Positions 46,130 to 57,830 of a DNA stretch of 64,000 bases are shown here, in pieces. Origin of the DNA: Rhynchosporium graminicola (lineage: Eukaryota > Ascomycota > Leotiomycetes > Helotiales > Ploettnerulaceae); NCBI GenBank assembly GCA_900074885.1, contig FJUW01000004.1, positions 868,001-932,000 on the forward strand, in the 5' to 3' direction. The first letter of the stretch is position 1. Every line of letters begins with the position of its first letter. The notes beneath the pieces are model-generated. The model saw only the letters and a program-made list of their open reading frames with translations, did no database searches and had not been told where the DNA came from. The position numbers and the translations under genes were made by a program.

Positions 46130-47412
46130 AGTTGCGATATTCCTTAAAAGTTCTGCATACGATCACTTCGATCAGTAACAACCCAGAATATTTAACACTT
46201 GGAAGAAAGCACTACCACTTACATCGTATACTCTGCACAGCTAACCAAAAGACGAAGAATGACCTAAGAATACCAGCTGAAGTGATAAGAGACCGACAGA
46301 AAGATTATGCAGTGGTGGTAAGAAAGACGCAGTAGAGTAAGTAAGTAAAATGAGCACAACAAAGCAAGCAGGATCTCGCAGAGAACTTGCTCTTCTTAAA
46401 CATGATCACCCCAACAAGGTAGCTGTATCTCTGAATGAGAAGGAGCTATCGAGGTCTTGCATGTATGAAAGGACGACAAGGCTGATGGTGTGATAGCCTT
46501 GCGGGGTACGAAGCCATCAAGGTGCACCTGCCATTCTCCTCTTCTACAGTACAAGTACCTAAGAAGGTTGTCCATCCATCCATCCCACTTACTCTGTTGC
46601 GGGTTTGGAAAGCTTGCTCTGGCTGCACCTGACACGCATTCGAGTCAGATAGCACTCTATGCTGACAGGTGAGCGAGGCGAGGGGCGAGGGACGAGGGAG
46701 ATTCGTCCTGAGCGAAGTTGTAAATAAAACCTGCTAGGTAACACCAAGTAACTGCCTACCGCAACCTCGATCTCAATATCATGATTTGATCTCACGACAT
46801 TATATATATACACAAGTAACGATTCCAAAGTCACGCAAGCTTTTGATCACTTTCTTTAGGTTGTGAGTTGTCATCGCAGAAGATGGATGGATTTACAACG
46901 AACGACGAGCTTGGCAAAAATCGCTTCCCGCCCGCCAGATCGAGACGAATTTCCTCAGCCTAGCCTCGGAGATGGTGTGGTCGTCGAAGTAAGTGTATCC
47001 TGGATACGGGATGCTATTTTCATCCGAGTACGGTTTATAAGTAAACCCTCGAGCGAGCTCTGTAGTCGTCGGATCCTTATTTTCTCCACATCGTAACGTC
47101 CTATGATATTTTCGCGACTTGAAAAGGCACTCGTTCGCATGCCACGGAATCGTTTCGTGACATTCAATCAAAGCAATAATGTAAGCTGACAAATCTGAAG
47201 TCGAGCTTCAGCTTTTCTTCCTACTGTTGCACTTCTTGAGCCCACGTTAGCAATCGCTGATGCGCTGCTTCAACTGTTAAAACACTCGGAATTTGACAGA
47301 CTAAACGTTATGAACAAGGTATACTAATCATATCTATATTCATAAGTTCGCCGTTCTTCTCATCTAATATCAACATTTTATCCTTGATCATGCACCCTCC
47401 AATCCCAACCAT
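46130..47412. other. Intergenic spacer
   Basis: Upstream of the F-box-like gene and downstream of the MFS gene. A minus-strand frame at 47192-46893 is open for 99 codons but starts without ATG and has no domain. G/A-rich repeats (GGCGAGG words) at 46,675-46,700. Nothing else. Confidence 0.4.
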
Positions 47413-49279
47413 TTACAGATCATGTCTCGCTCTCTTACTCGCCTTCCGAATTCGGTCCCCATACTTATATAATACGAACGGGACCGGAATGAACAGCACC
47501 GACAAGCCACCCAACAGAGAACTAGCGCCACCTACTCCGAGCTTGGTGTACATCGCATTCGCAAACAACGGGAACCCAGCACCGAAGCTCGATCTAAAGA
47601 AATCATTCCCGGCCAGAACAGAAGCTGCGTATTCTGGGTACGCGTCACCGAGATAATTGAGGACAGAGTTGAAGAGTAAGAAAGCTCCGATGGAGAAGAA
47701 GGATGAGCCGATGATAGGTACGATCCAATGTACTGATTCCCTGGACGACCATCCGAACCAGAAAAGACAGATTGGGAGACAGAAAGCGCCTACGAATGCG
47801 GGTGGAAGACGCTTTTCGGGCTTGATCTCGCCGTTCTTGTTGAATTGTGGTTCTTGGATGTAGTAGAGGTAGAGGAAGAACGGACCAATTGTAACGAGAG
47901 CACCGACGAGAATACCGACGAAAGATAGTCCTTCCAAGCCCAAATTGAAGTGGTAGATTTCGATGAAGACTATGGCGAAAGATTCGAACCAGATGTAAAG
48001 AATACCGTAGACTAGAGCGATGTAAAGGTTGAGAACGAATAAAATGGGTTCCGTGAATGTGAGAGAGAATGGTCTGACTAGTGTCATTACTGCGATATCT
48101 TTGGTGGTCATTGACTCCCCGGCAATCTCTGGCTCACACTTAAGGTCTGTTCGGCCGGTGAGTTTGCGAAGGCGGCGACTGCGTCGATAGAGGATATTCG
48201 CTGAACTTGTCTCTGGAAGACACACGATCAGGACGATCAGAGCGAACCCAGACAACCAGAGAAGCTCCCAAATAGGCCATTTCCAGCCCCTGTGCTGGGC
48301 TGCAAAACCACCTACAAGTGGTCCGAGGACAGGACCACAAATTGCAGCCAGTCCCCATATTCCAATGGCGTATGCTCGCTTCGCCGGTCGATACATATCT
48401 GATAGTGACGCTCCTCCAGTGGCAAGCACAGGCGAGCCGAAGAAACCTGTCAAGAAACGGAAAGCGAGGAGCATGCCGAAGTTCTTTGCGTATATCACCC
48501 CGAACTGGAAGAACACAAAGACAACCAATGTACCGATGTAGATGGGGTTTCTGCCGATCTGAGGAATTTCTGACATTGGAGCCCAGATCATGGGTCCTAA
48601 TCCATATCCTGCAACGAAGAGAGTGAGACCTAACGTAGCCGCAACTTGACTGACACCGAACACTTCTGTAATCTCCGTAGTACCAGCTGAGTAGATTGCT
48701 GATCCGATATACACCGAGAATGTCAACAAACAGATCATGGCTGTAACGAAGAACTTTTTAGGAGTTGACCAGCTCAGCGGGTTCTACAATGCCGTCAGTA
48801 CCTTTTCGGCAGTTCACATGATAGCATACACATACCTCTGGATCATTTTCTCCATACCAACTGACAATATGAACATCCTTCCCCTTCTCCGGATGAACAG
48901 GCACACCACTCAGCTCATTCTTATGCTGTCCATCCTCACTTCTTCCATGTCTAGTTTCCGAGCTCCTCCTCCCATGCCCATTCAACACGCCACCACTCTG
49001 CGTCATTGGCGGTCCTTGATTGGCCCCATCACCACGTTCGACATCCTTTTCTCCACTCCGTCGCTCCGGACTCTCGGAGTCTTCTCCTTGCTTGATATCC
49101 TTTTCCTGATCCTCTTCACCGGTATGACCATGATGTGCCATATTCCCACTCTTCTCCTTATCGACGTATCGTTTCCAGAGCGAAGGATCCCTCTCCTCTT
49201 CAAAAGTCATGACTTTGCCTCTCGTAACGAAGCGGAGAGCATGGCCCAAGGCCGTGTCTCGTACGAGTTCGTACACCAT
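47413..49279 (-). CDS. MFS transporter, DHA1 drug/polyamine:H+ antiporter type, two exons
   Basis: Exons 49279-48836 and 48783-47413, a 52-nt intron; 604 residues. The start 'MVYELVRDTALGHALRFVT' and a long hydrophilic cytosolic leader (about 150 residues, Glu/Lys/Gly-rich) are typical of fungal DHA1 pumps such as the Flr1/Tpo1/benomyl-resistance group. The splice creates 'NDPENPLSWSTPKKFF', the family's entry to TM1. Loop 2-3 carries motif A as 'MIWAPMSEIPQIGRNPIYI'; 'FRFLTGFFGSPVLATGGASL' and 'GIWGLAAICGPVLGPLVGGF' are the DHA1 TM4/TM5 motifs. A cytoplasmic loop near residues 345-375 separates the halves; about 12 membrane segments in total. It would export toxicants or polyamines across the plasma membrane. 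Substrate is not predictable, and there is no adjacent biosynthetic gene or regulator. Confidence 0.92.
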
Positions 49280-50391
49280 ATTGACCTATAGTCAAGACTC
49301 CGAGCGAAGTGGACCGTAGGAGCTGGGGAAGGGAAGAGGAATTCGACGGATGTTGGTGAGAAAAGAAAAGAGAGAGGTGAAGACGAGGGGCACGTTGAGA
49401 ATATAAACAACCTACCTATGATCTTTATTAAACTCACTTACATAGCGCATCATTCCAGATCAAACGATCGACATCTTACCCACATCAGCCCAAACCCACG
49501 GACGGAGAAGAAGCTACGGAGTCCCACCCGTCAAGAATAAACACGATGATATCACTTCCGCACCACGACCAAAGCACCGCTCCAGCGCAGATCTTCACAG
49601 AGCCTCTCACTCCCACCAAAGCCAGCTAGGTTTTCGGCCTTCGGACTCAAGAAACTGTTAGCTCTGGGGCCAAAAAAAAAAAAAAAAGCCGGCAGCAACT
49701 GAGGTTAAGCTCATGGAGTCATAGATCTATCGATAAGGAAAAAATACGCCACGACAAATATACCATCGACCTGCTCCTGGAATGATGTCTTGGTAGCCGT
49801 CGCTTAGCCATTTATGGCATAGATGAGCCGCCAATGAAGGCTTGGCGAATGGGAGATCTTCATGACGTTGAAGACTTTTCTTTTTTCGGAGCCCCTAAAG
49901 GATGGGAATTGAAAAGTCCGATGTTCATACCGTAATATTTGTGAGCCAGGTCTTTTACAGTAACTCCGCCGGTTCCCGACTCCACGTCGAATAAGTATTA
50001 CAGCCCTACTTCGTCCTTAAGCGTCGGGACTTTGGTTATGCTATTCTCGTGCAAGCCACATGGTGTCTCTTTCGTGATTTCGTGGCAATTCAAGTTCGTT
50101 ATTTGACAACTCCAACAACTTTGTACATACAAGGTCTTGAGAAGTCTGGTCGGTTCATTGGTCAACAGTCATATTCATGGTATAGGTTATGTATCCTCCC
50201 AGGGAATTAGATATCAATCAAGTACAGCCCCAAACTTGAAGTCAAAGTCCCAACGCCGTCGCAGTGCTTGTATTCCCGTCCAATAGCATACCGCCCCAAT
50301 AAAATTCCAGCGCCAACATCAACACAATACGCATGATTACAAACGTCCAGTTCGGAAACCTCTCCAATCGTACACCAAAAACACAGTATCC
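49280..50391. other. Intergenic spacer with poly-A tract
   Basis: Upstream of the MFS gene. A 17-base A run occurs at about 49,671-49,687. No ORF above 60 codons from about 49,440 to 50,200. No gene supported. Confidence 0.45.
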
Positions 50392-51313
50392 TCACTTCAA
50401 TCCATGCCCCGGATTCTCAACCGCCTTCTCCTTCTCCTTCACTGTCGCCTTACTCCCATCGACCGGTCTCAACTTCACCTCCGCCATCCTCTTCCCACCC
50501 AAATTCAAAATCTTATCCACCAGCTTCCCTGTAGTATCCAATTCCGCAACTTCATCGCCACCTCCTATCGACTTCCCGTTTACGAGTACATTTGGTACCG
50601 TTCTCCTGCCTGTGAGATCTGCCAGCTTGGCCTGTATTTGTAGGCCGAGCTTGTGCTGGTCGAGTTCCACTACGTAGGGTTTGGGATCGATCAGGTATTT
50701 CTCGAGGAGAATATCTTTAGCTCTTTTGCTGTGCGGGCAATAGCTTTTCGAGTAGATGATTACTGGGGGATTCGATTAGCAATAATATTCTCTCAGACAC
50801 ATATCGGTGTGAGTGCTTTGAAAGGTACTTACTAGGTGACTTCTTCAAAATACTATTAAACTCCGCCTCCACATCCAGATCCTCGTCACCCTTCTTCTTC
50901 TCGTCCTTAATAGGCTCCTGCGCCTCACTTCCCCCAGAACCAAACTTCTTCCTCCCAGCAACACCCTTTTTCCCTCCCTCAGCCGCACTGCCAACTCCCA
51001 CGACCTTACTCGGAGGATCTGGTTTTGGCGCCTTCATATTCGCATTATCCTTCGCCATCTGCGCCGCCTCCTTCAACCTTGCCTTGGAAGCCTCCTTATC
51101 CTCGTCACTTGTTCCCACCACTTTACCCATCCCAGCCGTTGATGATCCGCCTCCTACAGGAGACTTTTCTAAGGCGCTCTTGGTCTTGTGAAAGAAATCT
51201 CCCGTCTGCCTGGCTTCGAGATCGCTTCCTCCCGAGTTGGTGTAGAAGAGGAGAGTGATGATCGCCATTACTATGAGGAGTCCGAAGACTTTGATGCGGC
51301 GCACGGAAGGCAT
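50392..51313 (-). CDS. Monothiol glutaredoxin, ER/Golgi membrane-anchored (Grx6/Grx7 type), two exons
   Basis: Glutathione-dependent oxidoreductase of the secretory pathway. Exons 51313-50833 and 50762-50392 with a 70-nt intron; 283 residues. The chosen ATG gives 'MPSVRRIKVFGLLIVMAIIT', a basic start followed by one hydrophobic segment (residues about 8-24), a type II signal anchor. A low-complexity luminal stalk (about 25-155) follows. The thioredoxin-fold domain has the active site 'IIIYSKSYCPHSKRAKDILL' (C169-P-H-S172; one cysteine, hence monothiol), the glutathione-binding 'TGRRTVPNVLVNGKSIGGGD' and a C-terminal helix. The longer in-frame start at 51490 would bury the anchor inside the protein and is less likely. 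Likely role: redox and glutathione handling in ER/Golgi, as for yeast Grx6/7. Confidence 0.9.
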
Positions 51314-53080
51314 GGAGGAGGTTTGCCGCGCGGAGAAGATGGGAGTAGATTTGGTCGCTGGAGGTAGTGCTGTTAGTGTGTGAAGCGACGAATCGTAGAG
51401 ACTGGAATGATAGAGAGAGATTGGAAGTGGAGACCGATTCCGATCTGGATATATATGTTCATCGAGTGTTGCTCCTGCCGTCACAAACATCAAGATGTGG
51501 CAGCTCCGCAACTGGAGAGCGCTGAGTGTTGCGACGAGGCTCTGCTGATGGACCAGTGCAATTTAAAAGTTCCAGGGTGAAAAGTGAACAGAAAAAGGAA
51601 ATGAAATGCACTCACGATTCTGATGATATCGGGACATCTAGACTAATATGCCCGAGGGTCTCCCTGCTGGGACGCGACTCTGGATGAGATCGTCGAGCGA
51701 AAGGAGCGAAGATCAACTCGAAAGCAGGGACGATCGAAACAATGACGATGGCCGAGATTCGAAGTCCGTTTCGACACCTGTACTACTTTAGAGATTATGA
51801 AATAGTATTCTGTGACCTGATCTCTCGAATGGTAACTAGGTGTAGAAGACTATAGAAGTCTATTGCTCGCAAGACAGGAGAAGTGAACAAATATCTGAAT
51901 GCGGGAGTAGCAAGGTCGTACCCTTTCTAGCTAAACCTAAATCCGCCTAAAGGCAGTCAGTTTCCTAGACCTAGGCCTGGCAAGGCGACGCGCATCATAT
52001 CCACTCGAGACAGCCCAGGCAAATCGTCCCACGGCTCCAGAAACGGGGGCCCTGGGCCCTGAGCCCTGAGTCCAGGAAATCCGGTCCACGGTACGCACCC
52101 GATCTTCAGAACCCATTTGAGAGTTCCAGTGGAGACCCAACCGCTATATCTAATCTACCCGCACTGTACCTGACATCAACCTACGAACTCTAGGTAGAAT
52201 CCATGCACTTCATCAGTGCATCTCGCATCTTCTGAGACAGGACACCTAACTACGCCAGAAAAACGCAGCTGGCTTTGAGGAAACTGAAGAATGTAATCTA
52301 AGTACCTACCTCCGTACCTAGGCAAGCCGGCAGGCAACACTAATTCGATTTGTGACTTGCATTCTCCTCATGCTTGCTTTTTCTAATATGTAATATACTT
52401 CGTAAGTCATGTCACAAACTTTCTTAAGGCATTCCTACGATAATCAAGTAAAGCGCTAAAGTCATTTCGTGACTTCGATACTATCGTATCGAGATGTACC
52501 GCGGTCAATCAGCCAGCTTACTCCAAACATCAATAGGAAGCCTCTGATAAATAAAAGCTGCGATCGAAATCTGCCCTGTGTCTGCTCAGTCTGTTTGTGG
52601 GGCTTGTTCAGTCCGTTCGCTAACCCGGTGCCATCAAGTGGTCCGTCTAGTGTTCCCGTTTCGGACCCAGGAAATAGTTGTGAGAATAGTCAGATCTTGG
52701 TCGTTAATGTGATGCATCCGAACGGGAGGGCTTGTTAGTATGTGCACGAACAGGTGGGCGGGTGCAAGTGTGCTCATCCTTGATTTTCTTAGGACTGCGT
52801 GAGAAGGTATAGATGGGTGGGTTCATGAGCTGCATCTACCGTACTTACTGTAATCCATCAAGCTTAGCCATCACCAGAACCAAAGTCGTTTGTATGAAGT
52901 GTGTGATATTATGCATTATTATCTTGAACAATGCTATGCATCGATCGTATTGGCTCCAAGCCCATTGTCTTGACCCTTACAATTGTACACCCACGGGCAT
53001 TCCGAGCCCTATCAATTCCAGTGACGCCAAAGCTCAAATCACGCTATTCCTAATAATGGTACAATGAGCCGTCCGGGAGA
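51314..53080. other. Intergenic region
   Basis: Between the glutaredoxin start and the 3' end of the hydrolase gene. Contains the 18-mer shared with 34,501 (51845-51862) and GC-rich CCCTGGGCCCTG words near 52,050. ORFs are short and unsupported. No RNA gene seen. Confidence 0.45.
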
Positions 53081-55816
53081 CTATCTGAAGCCCCCTGCAC
53101 TTGCACGCTCTCTCAAAGTCCTTCTACCACCCTCACTCTTTCCACCATTAGCTGCATTATCAGTCGTTTTCCTCCAATCATCCCATTCGCGAGCTATTTC
53201 CATCAGAACACCTCCCATGACTACAGCAGACGCCATGAGCCCATGGCCTTCTCCTTCAAGTACACGCACTTCGCACTTCTTCATGGTTTTACCAAGCCAT
53301 CGCACATTTTCGACTGGGACTCTGGTATCTTTGCTTCCGTGATGGATAACGACTGCACGAGTGATGTCGACATATCTAAAGCCGATCGTGTGTCTGCGTT
53401 CTAGACACACTAGGAGATCGACTGCTGGATTGGCTCCTGAGGTAGCCAGATCCCAGATAGCATGTGTAAGTCTCGTATCATACGTCATCTGGCGTTCCTT
53501 GTCTGCCAGTGAGTTTGCTGCGGCCGCTATAATTGCGGCTTCGTTGTTGGGATCCGTGGGATCTTTGGCCGCTCTTTCGAGAGCTCCAGGCTCGGAAGGA
53601 TCTGGGTAGATGGTAGAGTTCCTGCCATGGTTCTCCTTGTCTACACCAGGGGTAACTGTTCTTCTTCCAGGTTGCGCAGGGGTGTCACGACCAGTGGACT
53701 TGCGCTTGCGGTTTTTAGATTTCGGAAGACTGCTGGTTATAGAGCTACTAGTTGCGCTCATAAAGCTGGAATTTGCAGCCTTCAAGATAGTAGTCGGAAG
53801 GGCGCGTAAGATGCGTTGGGAGGTAGGGAGGGAGTTGGCCGGTGGTGAAGCAACCTGAGCTCCGACTACACTCATCTGAGAAGGTGGAATCCAGGGCGCA
53901 AGAAGATGGATACGTCCGCGAATGTGTTGCGGCATACGAAGCGCGGTAGCGAGTGCGTAGATGGCACCAGCTGAGTGGGCTAGAATGGAGAATTTGGTAA
54001 TCTTCAATGTTTGACAGATAGTATAAACATCATCTATTCCCAGTTAGTTCTTGCCGCAAATTTGACTCAAGGGCATCTTACCTGGCCAACTCAGAGGCGT
54101 CGCGGTACCATCATTATATGGCTCACTATCTCCCACACCTGGTCGATCTGGGGTAATTAATCGTAACTTGAGTGTCAAAGCAAGCTCATCATAGAAGGCA
54201 GTAATGTATCTGGTCAATCCCATCCCGACGCAGCAAAACACTGCAAAACCTTCAGAATCTCCGACTTCAGAAAATGAAATCGTTCTCCCAGTGTGAGGAT
54301 GCCTGATCTTCTGTGACAGGCGCGGAGAGCAAAGGTATGCATCTACAGCATCATCGATGGAGTCCACGCTGTTTGGCCGATCGTCCACATGGATCTCTGG
54401 TGTAGCAGTCCTTAAGGATTGATCGCTGTTCCTCTTCGTCCTTGGGCTGAGAGGCACCGATAAACGTTTCAGTCGCGATCCAGTTCGCTTGACTTGGCTA
54501 GGATCATTGGGCTCAGGAGTACCTTTCCCAGATTGTCTCTTTTGGCTTGAAGAACGACGACGCTCCGGACTCGGCCGGGTCTTTCGTTGAGACACTGCCG
54601 GCGAAGGAGCGCCTTCCTCAGCGTCTTCAACCACACTCAGCCTATCCTTGGGGCCCTCTGAATGGTGCTTGGTCCTTGCTTCTCGCGGCACATCTAAATT
54701 ATCCAGCGGTTCCATCATCTTCGAGGTTGCTTCAGCAGGCTTTGCGTCGCGGCTACTTCTATCTCGTCTCCGATCCTGCTGCTCCTCGCCTAATTCGTGG
54801 ATTGTGTCATTCTCATCCTCTTCTTCTGTTTGTTTCCCGTTTTGTCGGCTCGACTTCTGCAATGCTCGTTTCTTCGTCGCAGAGGCAGGTTTCTGTAAAG
54901 ACGATTCCCTTCTAGGTATAAATCGTCCCGAACCTATGGCCTCACTAAGCTTTGGTCTCGTCTCAAGTCCAGGGCTTTTTCTGCCTCTGGTTGGTAATTT
55001 TTCAGGCTCTTCTCCAATCGCATTTTCAGCCATGAAGGAGTCCGAGTCGGATTTTGGAATAGACAGACGATCTATTCCAAGTCCTTTTGGACTTCCTGGG
55101 TTGAGATTGCCACTCATCTTCTTATCCTGCTCCTTCTCCCTCAGGCGCTCTTTGGAACTCATGTACATCAAACCTCTCTGATTGCGACTTTGTTTCTTGC
55201 CCCAGCTCTCAGTCGATGACTTTCTTCGCAGTTCGTGATTTGGTGCGGAACCAGGTTCGATGGAGAGGTTGCCGATGCTACTTGTCTCATCCTTTGATCC
55301 GATCGAACCCTTCGAAGACGGCCTCGAGCTACCTCGCAGGAACGACTTCAGTGGGCTTGAATCTGAAGGTGATTTGGGCGCTGTAAGGGGTGAGAAGCCG
55401 GATGGAGGTTTAGCTGTTCGTATGACTGGGGTTGGAGCCGCAAGCTCATCCAAATTCGCTTCCAACTCTTGGGCGACCAATTCCGCGAGTGAAGGTTGCT
55501 CGTATGCGCCGTAATCTATTCCAAAGCTTCCACTTGATGAGCGCGCCCCATGATTCTGTCCAATATGCCCAACCGTGCGATGCGGACCGTTCGGAAAGGT
55601 CGGAGTCGTGGGCGACGGGTTCGATAGGCCTTCGAAAAGCTGATTCGCAGGTGATGATATGATCGAAAGGGATGTGATCAAGGACGAGATGACCTCTGGG
55701 GATGCAGGCTGTACATGCACACGTTGAGAGCTCGCAGAAGGACCTTGAAGAGATTTGCGTCGTGCATGCTGCCGCGACCGACTTGGTATGGGCGGAGGGG
55801 TGGAGAAACCGTCCAT
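53081..55816 (-). CDS. Alpha/beta-hydrolase-fold protein with about 480-residue disordered N-terminus, two exons
   Basis: Exons 55816-54082 and 54033-53081 with a 48-nt intron; 895 residues. Residues 1 to about 490 are low complexity, rich in Ser, Pro, Lys and Arg ('KRTGSRLKRLSVPLSPRTKR'), with many potential phosphosites. From about 510 an alpha/beta-hydrolase begins: 'EGFAVFCCVGMGLTRYITAF' (oxyanion side), 'LRLITPDRPGVGDSEPYNDG', then across the splice 'KFSILAHSAGAIYALATAL', with nucleophile Ser599 in A-H-S-A-G, and late 'HHGSKDTRVPVENVRW' and 'RVLEGEGHGLMASAVVMGG' with the likely Asp and His. A charged, partly disordered insert (about residues 640-730) interrupts the core, at the lid position. 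Conserved in filamentous ascomycetes as an uncharacterised hydrolase; substrate unknown. The start ATG opens 'MDGFSTPPPIPSRSRQHARR'. Confidence 0.9.
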
Positions 55817-56280
55817 GATTAAGTCCAGACTATTACTTTCTTAGGCTGAAATGTTCCTAAGCACCAGAAGGGGGATTCGACGGTCCCTGTTCCTAAATTT
55901 GCGTGTAGTCCGGGAGGTCTAGCAGGTTTGTGGATGGCATTGACACTTTTTCAAACGACAGACATGAAGGGATGTTTCAGACGCCTCAACGTGTTGATCG
56001 AATGTTTGACAGTAGGTAGCTATGCGCAGAATACCATTGGGAAGAGACGAGACCGGGCGTTGGGCGTAGTGTATCGATAAAGCGACTGTGCGATGCGGTA
56101 CCTAGGTATGAAGATAGTTTGATAGCTTTCGAGGTCGATGGCGTAGGTTATTTTTACTTTTAATGTTTCTGCACTGTTTCTGTTGCTGTTGCTGTAGCTG
56201 TAGCTGTAGGGTCTCGAAGATATTCAGGAGAGCAGGACGGAACGGCAGGCAAACGATGCAGCGCACAGACTCCCTCCCTG

Positions 56281-56350
56281 CCCCTGCCCCTTGCCATTGC
56301 CATTGCCCTTCCCCTTCCCCTTCCCCTTCCCCTTCCAGGCTTCCCCTTCC
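56281..56350. repeat. Pyrimidine simple-sequence tract, (CCTTCC)n with CATTGC units
   Basis: CCCCTG/CCATTG units followed by four to five tandem CCCCTT hexamers. Low-complexity promoter-proximal DNA; it creates spurious Pro/Ser- and Gly/Arg-rich ORFs on both strands. Confidence 0.7.
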
Positions 56351-57275
56351 CATCTCTCCGTCCGTATCCAGATGCAGATGCAGATTCCCTGCCTGACCTG
56401 CAGCTTAGGAAATCTTGTCTTAAGCTAGAGAGCAGCGACAAATGCAAATGCCGAGCTACATGGAGATCTCATCTCGGCGGAAGCTTTTTCGCAAATGGTT
56501 CGTCCAGAGAAAGTTCAACGAAAATCCAAGACAACGGCTAATGTTAATGGCAACAGTGAGCAGTTGCTACCTATCTACTTACCTACTAGGTAAATTTAGG
56601 TGGTCCAGGTGGGCCGCAGGGTTGCCCGAATCGAATCGATACCAAACTCTAGATTCGAAGGAATGGTGGGAGAGATCCGAAGAACTAGGTACCCACCTAC
56701 CTTGCGGCTTGCTAGCCCACAGCTAACAAGAATCGTATGTATCCTGTATGACAGCGAAATGAAGTACTTTGTCAGGCACGAGGTCTCGATCTATTGAGGT
56801 AGGGTACACGGGAAGAGGAATAGTGGCGAGTAGCCCTCTAGAGGGAAGGATATAGGCCGTGTAGTCGCAATAGATCAACGTCCACCATCCAAGATTATTC
56901 CCCGGGCGAAGTCATCCCATCACCAGTTTACATGACTTGGAAGGAAAGTAAAAAGTGCCACTTTATTTCATGTCATGTCCTTCCTATCTTCGGTTCATTT
57001 GGTCACGTCCGAGCAACCAACTCTCAAGATTGATCACTTCATATACGGACAGGTAACTGGTAATTTGTAGCATCCCCGAAGACTAATTTCCAGGTTACTT
57101 AGCCTCGCGTCCTTGCCCACATCTGCCCTAGACCAAGCAGGTAGAGACCCATTTCTCGGGAAATTTCCATTCCAGTGGGAAGGATTCTGGTCGGGTTCAA
57201 GGATCTTTGGACCACTTCTAGGTACTATTTGCCATAAGGAGGAAAAAGGTACTTATGATCACAAAGTTCTTTGAA

Positions 57276-57291
57276 GCTCGCTCGAGCGAGC
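57276..57291. other. 16-bp perfect palindrome
   Basis: GCTCGCTCGAGCGAGC is its own reverse complement. It lies 540 nt upstream of the hydroxylase-family ATG, in a promoter region. It could be a dimeric-factor site; unproven. Confidence 0.35.
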
Positions 57292-57830
57292 AAGATACGA
57301 ATGATTGAAGTGTGTAAATGTTTCGGAATAAACAGAGTCACGCTCCTCTCCTTGAGATTCCCAGAGAAATCATTTCAATCTTCTTCGTGCAGCTGCCATT
57401 TATAACCCTGCACCTCATAACATACATGGGTAAGGCATAACGACTCAATGATCTGCGTAGGACCTCCCATCTTGATATCGTGGCTACTTTGGACGAGGAC
57501 CCCTTCCATTCTCATACTTGTATACTTTTGATCAAGGATATAGGTATATTTAAGCGAGAACCTGCTTGGTGGGTCGATGACATAGTCGTGCAGATGAAGC
57601 ATCTTTACAAGTAGCAACACGACAATGTCCATAGGTTGCGACACCCGTTTGCAGCAAGTCATTGCGAGATAATTCCGTGCCAGAAAATAAATCAAATACA
57701 AAATAGTTTTCACCGCTCATCTCCCACGGTGATATGTGACTGCACTTGGGTATACCCACCAACAATCAACACAACGGCTCGAGCTCGATATCGTAATAGA
57801 TCCGGAACAGCTCGCACATCAAATATCACC

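Larger units (their letters stand above)
55817..57830. other. Divergent intergenic region with simple repeats
   Basis: Shared upstream region of two divergent genes. Holds CTGTTG/CTGTAG repeats (56,175-56,212), a (CCTTCC)n tract and a 16-bp perfect palindrome, listed separately. No gene supported; ORFs crossing the simple repeats are compositional artefacts. Confidence 0.5.

Noticed and set aside
46893..47192. 99-codon minus-strand ORF between F-box-like and MFS genes
   Set aside because: Begins at TTG, lacks an ATG in useful position and no domain recognised.
51314..51490. Longer glutaredoxin start at 51490
   Set aside because: Would place the signal anchor about 65 residues inside the protein; the 51313 ATG gives a normal type II anchor.
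56163..56447. Pro/Ser- and Gly/Arg-rich ORFs on both strands
   Set aside because: Pure translation of (CCTTCC)n and related simple repeats.
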